Assembly (NCBI RefSeq): GCF_042453785.1 | Contig: NC_091667.1 | Location: 36,324,001-36,388,000, forward strand | Direction: 5' to 3' | DNA from: Malus domestica | Lineage: Eukaryota > Streptophyta > Magnoliopsida > Rosales > Rosaceae | Length of the DNA stretch: 64,000 bases | Shown here: in pieces, positions 32,813 through 45,025 of the stretch | Layout of the letters: each line of letters begins with the position of its first letter | Position numbering within the stretch: the first letter of the stretch is position 1 | The notes under the pieces: generated by a model | What the model was told of the DNA's origin: nothing | What the model saw: only the letters and a program-made list of their open reading frames with translations | Databases searched by the model: none | Position numbers and translations under genes: made by a program

Positions 32813-34872
32813 TCATTTCTTGCCCTTAGCCTTCTTGGAAACTTGAGGTTTCTTTCTTGGTTTCTTTGCTGGTTGTGGCTTCCCTCCGGCAGGTTTAGCT
32901 CTCTTCCTTACAACAGTCTGTAGACAAAGAAAACTTCACATCGTCAAAATATTCATTGCATTTGCGCAAAAGAAATAGAAAAATTAAGGTTCTTAAACAT
33001 ACCGATGCTTTCTTAGTCTTTGCCTTGGTTGCCCCCTTATTTTGCTCTTCAGCATCCTCGTTTTGATCAGCTTGTTGAGGTGTGGCTTTAGGAAGTTTGT
33101 CACCCTCATCTTCTGAATCGAACGAGAAACCATCTAGGGTTCCTACTCACTCAAAACGATGAGATGTTAAGGATATTACTGTTTCAGAAGTTCTTTTAAA
33201 GAGAAAATGAAAAAAAAAGAAACAGCCACCGCAACAAAAACCAACCTTCAACCATTGTTTCAGCTTCATCAACATTTGATTGTGGTTTCAACTGAATGAA
33301 GTCATTCATGATAGCTTCAATCTGCTCAAGGAATATACAATTCAGAGTTAAACCATACCTTTTTCATTAAGTTATCCATTTCCTGCTTACCTAACTAAAT
33401 GGCTAACTAACCTTTGCCTCCGACTGACCAAAGCTAACCTGAACAAAAAAAAAATGTTTCATATCACATCATTATTATTGTGCATCGGATTTCGTTAACA
33501 GGAAAGATTATTGATTTCTGTAAGGGGCTAAGTAGAGACAATAACTTACAACACAAAATGTCCTGGAAGGAACTATTGTTGTTTTGTATATGGTTCCTGT
33601 AGTGTTAAACCAAAGATAAACTAATCAGATGTAGGCATCTAATTAAGAAACACGCCGCACAATAAGTTGCACTGACAAGGCTAAATAACCACCAATTTGT
33701 TTACCTATATAAACAAGACATACCTTTCAAATCAATGTACATTTCAGGATCCGCAGATTTGGAATCCGAAATAATTACCCGTCCTACAGCACCCATATCA
33801 CCACTCAAATCTATGGATTCTCCTTCACACTCAACAAGTGCCTATACAAAATACAAACCATTTCTTTTCAATGGAAAGTAATGGGGGATGTAAAACACCA
33901 AGCTATGGAACAATATATCGGCAACATTAGTTTCTACTTTTGATAAGAACACTATCTTGCTGACTCTATATACAACCTATAACCAAGTGATAAGATCTTG
34001 TTGTACCTTCGAGCGTTGGACTTTTTCAGACAGCACCAAAGGCAACCTTGAGGTGGAGACCTGCAAATTACATATATCCAAAGCAACTCATTAATTATAA
34101 AAAATTACATAGAGAATCATTGTTACTTCTATAGTAAACTCTTACATGAGGCTCAATGTGCTTCCCAGATGGTTCTTCCTCTGCAACTTCTGCCTCTGCA
34201 ACTTCTGCATCATCACTGTTTCCTGAACCAAAAATTCTCTTTTATAAGTCTACAAACGTCATGATCAGAAGGCTTCAACCAAACCCTTCGCATTTACCTT
34301 CTCCTTCATTGGATATCTCTAGTTTCTTCTTTTTAGGGGATTTCTGATCTTCTGCTTTTTTCCTTTGCTTTGGAGAGTTTCGTTTTAATTTCTTACCAGA
34401 TGGAGACTCTGCAACACTTTCCCCAGTAACTTTATTCTCATCTTCATCGGTAAGTTTAGAAGATTTACGTGGAAACAATTCAGAGGAATCAGTTTTATCC
34501 TCCCCCGAAGGAACACCATCCAGAGAAGCCTCAGAATCTGAGGATAATTCCACTGGGGAATGAGTTTCTGGTTTATCCTCCCCCGAGGGAACACCATTCA
34601 GTGAAGCCTCGGAATCTGAGGATAATTCCACTGGTGAATGAGTTTTGGGCACCTGAAAACAAAGAAAACCTTCCACTTAGGACCCAAAACAGAAAAAGAA
34701 ATGTAAAACCAATCAAATACCTAAACTGCCAAGCAACTTTAACCAGCAACATGAACAAAATGTACCCATTAGAGCATGAAGGTTTCAACTTTTACAAAAG
34801 ATTGGTGAAATTCTTGTCGAGTACCTGGAAAGAGCGCAGCCAATCTGGCGACTCCTCCCTCGACGTGCTCAT
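32813..34872 (-). CDS. BIN4: BIN4/MIDGET, plant topoisomerase VI complex DNA-binding protein
   Basis: Ten exons (minus): 34825-34872, 34298-34652, 34146-34222, 34007-34060, 33724-33841, 33550-33596, 33412-33438, 33246-33321, 33003-33142, 32813-32917. Together 1047 nt, exactly 348 codons plus stop. It starts MSTSREESPDWLRSFQ and has an acidic/Ser-rich then Lys-rich N-terminal half. The conserved core follows: LPLVLSEKVQRSKALVECEG, IDLSGDMGAVGRVIISDS, GTIYKTTIVPSRTFCVV, then AETMVEGTLDGFSFDSEDE. The tail is basic (KPRKKPQVSKKAKGKK). BIN4 binds DNA in the plant topoisomerase VI complex needed for endoreduplication. Exon 7 is a 27-nt microexon (VSFGQSEAK). Near the N-terminus a 26-residue block is tandemly duplicated. 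Confidence 0.93.
34493..34650 (-). repeat. 78-bp in-frame tandem duplication in BIN4 exon 2
   Basis: Two copies encode THSPVELSSDSEASL, an N or D, then GVPSGEDK, with only a few base differences. The period is 26 codons. The segment is in the disordered acidic region, so length change is likely tolerated. Confidence 0.85.
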
Positions 34873-36385
34873 CCCGGCTGCTCGAAAGCAATAAACTTTG
34901 ATTCCTCCCCGTCCTCCTCGATCCTCGACCTTCGGATGCGTTTCATCAAATTAATTATCATACATGGAAAAAGACAATGTAATATAAAATTAACATATAA
35001 GATGAGATCAGTAGAAAGATTGCAGGGAGAGAATCTGTCTGCATATGTGTGAAGCTAAAGAATCAGCAGCAGCCACGCTCACAAGGTGTTTGCGGAAATG
35101 CCAAAACCACAAATCAGAGGGTAACAGGAGTTGTGGATCTGATAACGAACTAAATTAACTGTAAACCAAATAATACAAGTATCTGGAATTGAAAGGGAGA
35201 AGGTACCACGATGAGATGCAGGCGGCGGAAGAGCGGGTCGGACGGCTGCTAGCCTGCTAGCCACCGGCTTGTGATTGGCGCCAAAATTAAGTAATTTAAC
35301 CACCGCCGCCCGCGAAAGAGAATGGCAAAAACGCGGGACTTACAAAAGTAATGAATATGGTTCCATGGCAATGGACTTGGCCTCGCATTGCAAGGCCCGA
35401 GAGATTTTTCAGTGGACCTTAATATTGGCATTATGCTACATCCCATATTATAATTGGAGGAAGTTTTAAAAAGATTTTTGCTAATTATATGATGACATGT
35501 AGCGTATTGCTCGTGATTCATCATACTGAAAAATCTACCACAAGGTTTAAGTTAATTCGGGAAGTTTCAGTATATTCGAAACACAGAGTTGTAGATCACA
35601 CATAATTATACAATTTAAATGATACTTTAAAAAAAACTTTTCACGCTTCGTGTTCCAAACAAATCTCACGTTTAATTGGTGTTGCTTTGCATCTTGAACT
35701 CTTTTTTTCTTTTGGTCAAGAGGAAAACTAAATTTACTTTTGACCCTCGCTAAAACTTCAATCCGTGCCAGCCATTACACCCCTTCAACCGTCAATTTTA
35801 TTTTTATAAATTTCATCACGTATAGTGCCCGTTAACTAAATATAATTAAGTGGAAATGAAACTTACGCACCTTTAAATAATTAAAAATTTTATATGCCTT
35901 TAAATAATTAAAAAGTTATAAGGTGCAAATTACAAAACGAATAAAGTACGATCAATTTGATCATAGGGAAACTCATTAACTCAAGCTAAACCAAAAAATT
36001 TAATGAGGCAGATTGTCTGTCCTCCTATTACCGTGTTTTTCTCATTCTCTTATATTTGTGCGATCACGGTTAAATCACGTTAATATTTTATATTTCTATT
36101 ATTTTTGTCTTATTATCTTTATTAAAAAATTAATATAAAATGTTGACATACTTTAACCATAACCGTACAAATAGAAGTATGTGGAAAGAGCAGGAAAACA
36201 GTAGGGCAGACAATCTGCCTCCAAAATTTAATAAGAAATGAGTTTGACCGGCTAATGAGGCAAAATGTACCGCAACTGTCGAGGGTTTACGCAAGTGTTT
36301 TCAGCGGTGGAAGTTATGTTTCGGAGGGTTTAATTTGGGCAGGTCTAAGGCCATAGCCATACGGCAGGGCAGGGTTTAGGGGAAG
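34873..36385. other. divergent intergenic region, BIN4 and HP30 promoters
   Basis: Two genes are divergently transcribed from here. It is AT-rich in the middle (35560-36290). No gene is supported. Confidence 0.5.
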
Positions 36386-36393
36386 TATATAAG
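36386..36393 (+). promoter_or_regulatory. TATA box of HP30-like gene
   Basis: TATATAAG, 137 bp before the start codon at 36530, followed by a GA-repeat leader (36427-36442) and a GAA repeat (36475-36498). Confidence 0.6.
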
Positions 36394-36529
36394 AGAGACA
36401 AAAACAAAGAAACCTCGTTATCCATAGAGAGAGAGAGAGAGACTGTATGCTCCAATAGCAATTACGGAACCAGAAGAGGAAGAAGAAGAAGAAGAAGCAG
36501 AAATCGAATTGGGGAAGTCGAAATCTCGC

Positions 36530-39306
36530 ATGGAACAAGGAAAACAGGGAGCTATGGTGGAGAAGATGGTGCCTCCTCAGAACCCTATTGAGGAATTCCA
36601 GGCTCGCTTCAAGGAGCTGCAGGCTGGCGTCAGGGGGTGGCTGGCCAAGCAATCTCTGCCCGTCGAGGCCGCCGTCGTCACACTCACCAGCGGTGCTCAG
36701 GGCGCCGCCATCGGCGCCTTCATGGGTACCCTCACCAACGATGTTTCTTCCTCTCTTCCCACTCCTCCTCCTCAGGCCGGCCTCAACCCCCAAGCCATGG
36801 CCTCTTTCAAGCAAGCTCAGGTCTCTCTCTCTCTCTCCCTCTCACACACACAAAAATTGCACTATATTTTCGTTTAAATTACGAAATACGCTTTGTTTGG
36901 ATTGGATTTCTATTGTGAACTGCGCGGAGAATTTGGAGAAAGACTGAAACTTTAGCACACCCTACTTGGCATTTTGATTATATGATAAATCCCAATATTT
37001 TGTTTCTTGTTCGTAGCAATTTGCAGTATTTAAATACAGGAAAAGTTAATTTCTTGAGGACAAATTATTACTTTGTTCTTTGAGTCTGCTTACTGCGATT
37101 GCTGTTGGTGCCGTTGTTTAGAAACTTTGGGGCGGCAAAGAGTAAACATGGAACCTAGTATTCTTCAAATGAGTGGTATTCAGATGGGATTAGAGTATGC
37201 AATTAGTGAGCTAAGCAGAGTAAAATTTGATTCCTTTTCACTTTATTGGGCTTAATTATTGAGCATTTCACATATAACCCTTGAAAATGCTAGGCTTTGG
37301 AGAAAAACGCTTCAAACCCTACCTTGCTTACGTTGCAATGGTAGGGACACTGAAGGATGTTCGCAACTAAGAATCAACATAAGTGTTTGTTCTATGAAAC
37401 TTATAGTTCTCGGGGTTTTTTTCCGTGTAATTTACTATTATTTGGTAGTTCTGTTAAGGATTTGTAGAAGTTGAAATTTGTATGAACTCCAAACATTCTT
37501 TAAGGAAACCCTACATGTTTTATGGTGGGAAACATGTTTCTTCTTAATAATAACAGATAAATTTTGAAACATGGCTAATGTTTGAATTAGTCAGAACAGT
37601 CACCCGTACTTGGTGGAGCAGTTCTGTTGATATACACAATTTGTTTGCTTTGATCATAGGCCCTTGCAGGTGGTCCGTTGGTCCAAGCTCGCAACTTTGC
37701 TGTTATGACTGGTGTCAATGCCGGCATATCCTGTGTCATGAAAAGAGTGAGAGGCAAGGAGGATGTCCAGTCTAGGTGAGCCTATTCCTTTGTCCACACT
37801 GTTTGGTGTTTATAAAATTGCAGTCACAATCAATTGAGCTTATGATTGCTTTAATGAAGAATTATAGGCAGTAGTTAACAACATGGAAGTTGTTGTGGAT
37901 GCCTGGTCTCATATGGCCATATTCTGTGTTGTGATTTAGCCAAAATTCTATGAATTATATTAGGGTAACCTTTCTTTTAAAATTTATCTTAGCTCCTGTG
38001 TATGTGGATGTTGCCCTGCTGCCTTTTAGGCTGTTTTAGGTCATTTGAAGAGTAAGGAACAGACTTTAATGGATTGGTTCCTTTGGTTCATTTTGGAAAA
38101 ACTGAAACTTACATGGCCGACCATAAGCCAAGGGTGTGCCACCTGCCTAAATTTTCAACAGGTCCCAAGGAGATCTCCTGTCGATTTGTTTCTTCCACCC
38201 CACCACTCTTTTTTCATTCCCATGAAAAAATGTATTTCTTTATCTAGAAATGGATCATCTATAAGATTGTTCTTCATTTATATTATTAATTCAATGTGCC
38301 GGTATTATAGATTTCATTTATTTCTGATACAAGTGGCCTTTGTTTCCTTGATTTTGTGACTACCCTATTTTTGTTGCAGCATGGTGGCTGCTTTTGGTTC
38401 CGGAGCCCTGTTTTCACTTGTGAGCGGCATGGGTGGCCCCAATCAAGCAGCAAATGCGGTTACTTCTGGACTCTTCTTTGCACTTGTTCAAGGTGGACTT
38501 TTCAAGGTGAGACACTGACAAGATATGATTTATCAGTTTGATAGTAGCTGAAAGGTGAAGTGTTTTCATTTTCTAGTCCTTAGCTACATGATTGCATTGC
38601 GGTTTTTGGAGACGTTAGTAAAACAAACATGTCATTTGTAAGGCAATGAAGCAGCTGAAAATCTGGAACTCACGTTTTTTTTTTTCTTTTCGAAAATACC
38701 AAATGTAGATGAACGTCTATGTGGTTTCATATTATTCCAATTTCATATCCAGACCTGTATGAGTTAGCACTGCTTACATGCATGTTTGTTAGCATCCGTG
38801 GTCTTGTTACTTATACACGCTCAAAGCACTTTTCACATGGTTATGCAGTTGGGGCAAAAATTTTCTCAACCACCTACCGAAGATATCTACTATTCTAAAA
38901 CAAGAAGCATGTTGAGCAACCTCGGCCTCCAGAGTTACGAGAAGAATTTCAAGAAAGGCCTATTATCCGACAACACTTTACCTCTGCTCAACGATAGGCA
39001 AGTAGCAGGATTTGCGTATTTTTCATCACTCACATTCTATCGTAAAGTCACTTTGTCCATATTTATAAACCATGTAGCCTGTATTCATTTTAATGAACGC
39101 CCTTCCATTCGTCATGCAATTTCATTACAGTGCTCTTAGAGACGTGAAAATCCCTCCCGGACCCAGGCTTCTCATTCTCGATCACATTCAGAGGTATGAT
39201 TCATGATCCGTAAATACTTAAATCGCACCCTCAAACCTGTGAGTCGATTGGATTATGACTAATATTTGGTTTCAGGGACCCGGAGATAAAAGAGAGGCGA
39301 GGATAG
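36530..39306 (+). CDS. HP30-type Tim17/22/23-family import translocase with SAM domain
   Basis: Six exons: 36530-36820, 37660-37775, 38380-38506, 38849-38997, 39131-39193, 39276-39306; 777 nt and 258 residues. This is close to Arabidopsis HP30-1 and HP30-2 (about 260). The Tim17/22/23 domain (about residues 45-180) has glycine-rich hydrophobic segments such as TSGAQGAAIGAFMGTL and FGSGALFSLVSGMGG. A SAM-like domain follows at about 195-255 (NLGLQSYEKNFKKGLL, ALRDVKIPPGPRLLIL). In Arabidopsis these proteins act in inner-envelope import of chloroplast proteins lacking transit peptides. I chose the ATG at 36530; nothing upstream in frame is better. Intron 4 uses a GC donor (AG|GCAAGT at 38998); the alternative GT four bases on would place a stop soon after splicing. 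Confidence 0.92.
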
Positions 39307-41921
39307 AATAGTTGAACTGCGTATTGTCGATTTAGTCTGCTTTGCCATCCTAAAGAAGAGCCCTTCTATCTGCAGATCAGAACCCAAGACTGTGAAGGGA
39401 GATCTGTTTTGAGTTGAGATAATGTGCTGCCGACTGTGCCCTTAACTATTCAACGGCTACAATTTGCTTAGATTAAAAGTTAGCTGATTGCATAATCTTT
39501 CTATTTACAACGGTACCGCTATGAAGACATGCACAGGTTGGTTTTTAATTAACTTAAACAACGACCAAATATTATGAAGAGAAAGCAAGAATCGGAATTT
39601 CTTAAATTTGATTGTTCCGAGATCCAATAATTTCCAGTGTATAGGATACTCCAGATGTTCTAATCGTTAAATCTTGATTCGAAAATGAAAATACAAACGT
39701 CAAGGTCCATATTTTTAGAGAAGTGGTGGTTCAAATCTTATCTGAACTGCGAAAATAACTGACTAAGCCGTGTTATAAGGGTCATTCTCCAAACGCATGT
39801 ACAAGTTGAGAGTGTGCTCGGGCAAGTGGGCGAATCAGAACTTTAGCTTGGTTAGCAAGCTCAGCTTCTCTTACAGCTTTTTGGATTAAGGAAGGCCTAA
39901 TAAATGATACTCTTGAGGATGCTCTGGGTATCCTAGAAGAGTTTCAAAAAGCAATTTGATCAATCCAAAATTCTACAATGCGCCTTGTAAACCGGTTTAT
40001 TGGACGACTAAATTTCCATATTTTGAGCTAAACATTTCAATCGAATCGTAAAACCATACTTATTAATCTCAGTGGATGCATGACGTGAACGTATCTTATT
40101 GGTTATAGGAACATGTGTAGTAATATGCACAAGTACAACATTACACATGGACATTGGAGATGACAGACCTAGTTTCACATGGTGTAGCTTCGCGTTGCCC
40201 TCGTCCTCTGTCCATTTTTGAATCGGACAAAGGTGGAAACTGAACGTATATGAAGTATGAATCGGAATGCGAAGAAATGCGTAGCAGTTATGTTAGACAA
40301 ACACGTATATGACTTACGAACACAGTCTGAACTGTTAGATGCCACATGACCACGTATGGCATACGAATTTAACGTTCGTATACTGTATCAAACACGTCAT
40401 TTGTGCAATGGTTCGTATGGCACGGCAGAAACTTACTTAATTAAATTGAGATATCATTACAATAACATTTCAGTTACATGGAAGTCAAAATATGGAGAGT
40501 AATTTATATGAAACTGGTTCACTGCTATATGGCGTTCCGATCTAATAATATATTGTCATGTGAAGAAAAACTTGCATAACAATGTTTTATAGCAGTGCAG
40601 ATCCAATATTTTATCCTAGAAGGGGCCCAAAACTCTCAGTTCGAAATGCTCTCCTGATGTTACGAAAATTACTTTGTTGTGTGGTGAGCAACCACCGTCA
40701 TTGGATCCGGTCCTCATCATCCTCTTCCTTCCTTAAACGTAAGCCAGAAGCCACTCTGACTTTCTTCCTCTCGCCTTCAGCTAATCCCTAGACCAAAGTC
40801 CTCCTCAAAGCTCACAAGCAACGAATAGCCTCAATTGCATAGGAACCACCAACCTCGAATCAAACTCAATGAAGGAAATCACAATAAAAACATCATATTA
40901 GAATCTTGAGCCTACGGAAAAATCTTGAAAATCATAAATATAATATCAAACTTTTCTACGTGTTAAAAGAATGTCACCATGGCCCTGAAACCATCATGAT
41001 TCTTTCATGGCTCCGTCTCTGTATTATTAGATTGAGACGTAACATAACGATTTTATATATATCATTATCTGAATGCGAAAAGAGAAAAAGTTTAGGCAAT
41101 AGCATGTAGGTGTGGACCCATGTGGCACTATCTATGCATTCCCCCGACTTCGTTTCCACCGTTAATTTTCAGCAGTCATGGTCATGCTGGACCATTATCA
41201 TTGAGTAATAAGACCGAAATATCTGTTCTAAGCTTTCATACGGGAGATAAAAGCCATCATATCTTATGCATCGCATTCTTCCGGAAGCACGAAAGAGATT
41301 TATATTATTCAAAATATTATCGTGGCAATGTCTTTGAATCTATTAATGTTGACAGTGACGAATTTAGGATTCGAACATTGGAGGGTTTCAATGTTAAAAG
41401 TATAAGTTATTAAATAGAAACAACAAAATTTCAGTTTATTCACTAAAGTATTTTACCAAACGCTTGATGATTTTTTGTTGTCGAAAGGTTCTTGAAAGCC
41501 CTTCACTTGTATATTTCCCGAACTTTGAGTGGTCTAAGACCACCTTGACCCCACTGCACGTTGCATAGTTTATTTGAGACACTGTCATCTTAATATTCCC
41601 GTTCACGTTAACTCATTCAGAAAACATATATAGAGAGAGATAGAGTTAGTCCAAAGGGAACAGACGATTATTGGGGTTTCTTCCTCTCTTTTTTCTGCAT
41701 TAATGCACGTCAAAATCAAGGACGTATAAATATTTTCAAACATGTTGCGTAGACGTTATTGGTTAGCATTTTTAAAAGTCTGCATTGTGATCTTACCCTA
41801 CACATTTCCCTTTTTTTCCTCGTATTCCTTTCGGTGGGGAAAAAGAAAGTTGCAGTCGCAACTTTGTCCACAAATATACTTTTCAACTTTCACTTGCCAT
41901 CTCATCTACTCTAATCTTCAT
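39307..41921. other. intergenic region, no gene seen
   Basis: Several short open frames exist, but none shows a known domain, codon bias or splice context. No terminal-repeat element was recognised. Confidence 0.5.
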
Positions 41922-41924
41922 TTA

Positions 41925-42348
41925 GGGTGTGTATTTAATTAGGATTTTGAGGAATTTTAATTATTTTAATGAATATAGGGGTATTCAATTAGGATTCTAA
42001 GTGATTATCTGAAATTCAAGATGTATTCAATTAGAATTTTAAGATAATTTAGTAAAATCCTTAGAAACCGAGTGTATTCAATTAGGATTTTAAAGAAGTT
42101 TATAACATTCCAGGTGTGTTCAATTAGAAATTGATTTTAAAGAATTTGAGAAAGTTGAGGAATTAGAGGGAATTGGAGAAATTTTATAGTCTATTTTAAG
42201 TATCCACAAATCTCACTTCTTCCCATGAGATTTCGAGAAAATTGAATCAAAATTTTATATGGAATCTCTACAAATCAATTAAACTTCATAAAAATCCATG
42301 AATTTATAAATCCATTAAAGTCGCTTAAATTCTCAATTGAATACACCC
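41925..42348. mobile_element. Tourist-like MITE, 424 bp
   Basis: Flanked by TTA (41922-41924 and 42349-42351), as for PIF/Harbinger elements. The left end GGGTGTGTATTTAATTAGGA and the right end in reverse, GGGTGTATTCAATTGAGA, are imperfect inverted repeats. The GTATTCAATTAG motif recurs at least three more times inside the left half, giving subterminal repeats. Confidence 0.8.
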
Positions 42349-42351
42349 TTA

Positions 42352-43101
42352 GATCAACAATTAACCAACCAAAATCTTGGAGATCTAAACTTCAGGATCA
42401 TAACTTTGTGGTTAGATTTGGAGATCTAAGACTTCAAGATCATAAATTTTTGGCCTATGTAGTAAAAAATTCACTAAATTTATTGTATGTTAATAAAAAA
42501 TAAATGTCACCTAATTACGCAATCAGCGCAGCAACAACCTATCTCATATTAAGAAAAACCTCAATCACATTAGAAATTTTATAAGAGAAGAAAGATGGTG
42601 GTACGAAAGGAATATCCAAATTTAAGGTGGAAGACTTATCAATTTTCGACATTTAGACAAAGCATCAATTCTTTTTGTCGATATACATTGAATTTAATGA
42701 GTTATCAATCCGAATATGATCGACACCAAGCTAACCTTTAAAGACTATCGGCCGGAAATTGCAAACACCAAGAACAAGAATTGCAAAACAAAATATCTCT
42801 CTTCTTCTCTACATATTCGTTTTCTTCAAAGGGAAAGAAATGATTAAAAATCAAATGATTCAAATTATCGAACAACATAATACACAACACGAACAAGTCC
42901 AAATTACAACAACAAAAAAACGTACAAAGCGGACTTACTTACAATAATGAGCTATTGATTTGAGATACCGACACGATGATGGGTATTTTTTGTACCACTC
43001 TAATTACAACCAACAACTCAACACAAACTAGAACAAAATTACGGCTTTTTTTTTTTTCACAAAAGAGGAAACGGTTAGTAACTAATGTTTCAGCCAGGCT
43101 G
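42352..43101. other. intergenic and LSU 3' region
   Basis: A short diverged tandem repeat (GGAGATCTAA... units, about 50 bp) lies at 42379-42452. Otherwise nothing is seen. The right end is probably the LSU 3' UTR. Confidence 0.5.
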
Positions 43102-43431
43102 TCATTTGGAAGCGAGTCCCGACGACGGCAGGGGAATGGCGGAAGCCTGGAGGAGGCGCTGGGCGTGCGAGAGCTGGTCCGCGAGGGCCAGAATTCGGCC
43201 GTGATCCATACGCGCCTGATCGACGGCCTCGGCTTCGAGCTCGCCGAGCTGAGAGCAGAGACGCTCTTCTGCCTCCTCGGCGACTCGGAGCCTCTCGCGG
43301 GCTCTCTGGAGCTCCGCCTTCATCCGCTCCTCCCTCTCCTGGCTTTTCCTCAACTCCCTCTCCAACTCCTCGTTCCTCTGCCTCAGCAGCTTCTCTTCTT
43401 CCGCCGCCGGCAGTTGCTTCGTTACCGCCAT
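43102..43431 (-). CDS. LSU (response to low sulfur) family protein
   Basis: A single-exon gene of 109 residues, MAVTKQLPAAEEEKLLRQRN to IPLPSSGLASK. Almost the whole protein is a heptad-patterned coiled coil. It contains the LSU signature RVAEEAEERLCSQLGELEAE and DQARMDHGRILALADQLSHA. LSU proteins are small plant-specific coiled-coil hubs induced by sulfur shortage and other stresses; they act in the cytosol and nucleus through partner proteins. The length is slightly above the usual roughly 95 residues because of a longer C-terminal tail. The coding part is much more GC-rich than its surroundings, which fits an intronless gene of this family. Confidence 0.9.
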   Translation of the reverse strand: MAVTKQLPAAEEEKLLRQRNEELERELRKSQEREERMKAELQRARERLRVAEEAEERLCSQLGELEAEAVDQARMDHGRILALADQLSHAQRLLQASAIPLPSSGLASK

Positions 43432-44620
43432 TTTTGTTGGACTCGAAAAAACTCACAGGTCACAGCTAACAGAAAATAAAGTGTTTGATGGGTGCTGTGC
43501 GCAGAGTACGTTTTTAAAGGCCAAAAAGGATGTGTCCAGGTTCACTGTATCTGCTTTGGTTACGAATTTGTGATTCTGCTTACGCCTTTGCGCCCGTCAT
43601 AAATCATGTCTTTTTGCGTATTTGGAGTACAATCTTCTTTCAAGTTTTTGACCGTTCTTTCTTGATCATTCAAATTTTAACTAAACATTTTATGGCTTAA
43701 AACTTTAAAATATAGTAGAAATCTTTTGTATGATATATCTTGATGACTCTTTCGTTTAATTTAATTGAATTTTAGCTATTAAGCCAATAACATGACTCTT
43801 CTTTTGACTTATTTCTTTCTAGATTTAAAGAACGCTATATTTGGTCAATATTGTATTCTACATTGTTATGTAACATAAGCATGCCCGTGTATCACACACA
43901 CTCTCTCTCTCTCTCTCTCTCTCTTCCTTAATTCTTGAATGAAATTTTATGAGCAAAGTTTTAACGAAACCATTATAACATATCACTTATCGTGTTTCTC
44001 AAAAGAAGAAAAAAATAAAAATTCACAACTTAACTTGTAAACAAGAAAGTTAATGAATTTCATTAATTATAATTTTTTTGCTAATCAATATTCTAATCTA
44101 AGATAAATTAGATGAAAAGGACGTAATCAAACTTATATACAAAAAGAACATATCAACTTAATCAACTCTGTTATATTGAAATCATTTGTTACTCATTTTT
44201 GTTGTTCAAAAGTTTAGGTATTGCACCAACAAGAACAGCTAGCAGCGAAAATCAAACTTAAAATGGGGATTAATCACAAACACTCCCTTACTAATTGAAA
44301 CAACCATCCTTTTCGTCTTCAAATAATTTTTCTTTTTATTTTATATTTGTCAATGTTTGGAATAGTCATATGTAAACACAAACAAATAATGAAGAAGATT
44401 GAGTTGACCTCAATATTGTTGATCAAATTTCTCATTGTTTTTTGGCTCAAAAATACATTTTCTCATTGTTTCCACACGTTATTAATATTGACCGTGACCA
44501 CTGACTAATTCAAGAAAACTTATCAGATGTTTCGGGCCGTTTGATTGTATCTGACCAAATCCAACCACACTTCCTGTTGTTTCATTACCCTAATAGGGCA
44601 AAAAAAAAAAACAAAAAAAA
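43432..44620. other. LSU upstream and intergenic region
   Basis: The LSU promoter lies at the left end. A (CT)n microsatellite is at about 43901-43923. The rest is AT-rich with no gene. Confidence 0.5.
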
Positions 44621-44769
44621 AACTAATGAAAAGAGCTTGAAAACTTTGAGTTTTAACGATAAAGACAAAATAAATGGTAAAGTGAATAATATCATGTTTG
44701 ACTTTTTAGTATAAAAATATGATTTTTCGTTAAAGTGAACAGTACCGCGAACTTTTCGTTAAAACTCCC
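44621..44769 (-). mobile_element. MITE family A, copy 3
   Basis: Starts AACTAATGAAAAGAGC and ends TTTTCGTTAAAACTCCC, the reverse complement of the family A copies at 1830-1980 and 5785-5935. An A-rich run precedes it. Confidence 0.6.
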
Positions 44770-44825
44770 AAAAAAATTTGTTAAAATAAACAATGCCCGA
44801 CAAGGTTTTGGCAGTAACAAATAAG

Positions 44826-45025
44826 GGTTGGTTGTGAAGTGTTTCTAAAATGATTAAAAGTGTTTTTGGTAAAAATATTTTTGATCTAATTCTTAGTAAA
44901 AACGCAATTGAATCTTAGAAAAACATTTGAAGTGCTTTCATGACTGGTACTTCCTTCAGGAAACACTCAAGTGCTTTTAGAATTTAAAAATATTTTCTCT
45001 AAAAACGTTTTCTGTCATTTTAAAA
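44826..45025. mobile_element. MITE family B, diverged copy
   Basis: Contains GTGTTTCTAAAATGATTAAA, AGTGTTTTTGGTAAAAATAT and a facing ACGTTTTCTGTCATTTTAAA block, as in the family B copies elsewhere in the window. Confidence 0.5.

Noticed and set aside
39840-41410. Possible small genes between HP30 and the Tourist MITE
   Set aside because: Open frames are short, without domains or splice-supported extension.
42976-43479. 167-codon plus-strand open frame
   Set aside because: Antisense to the LSU coiled-coil gene; high GC keeps several frames open.
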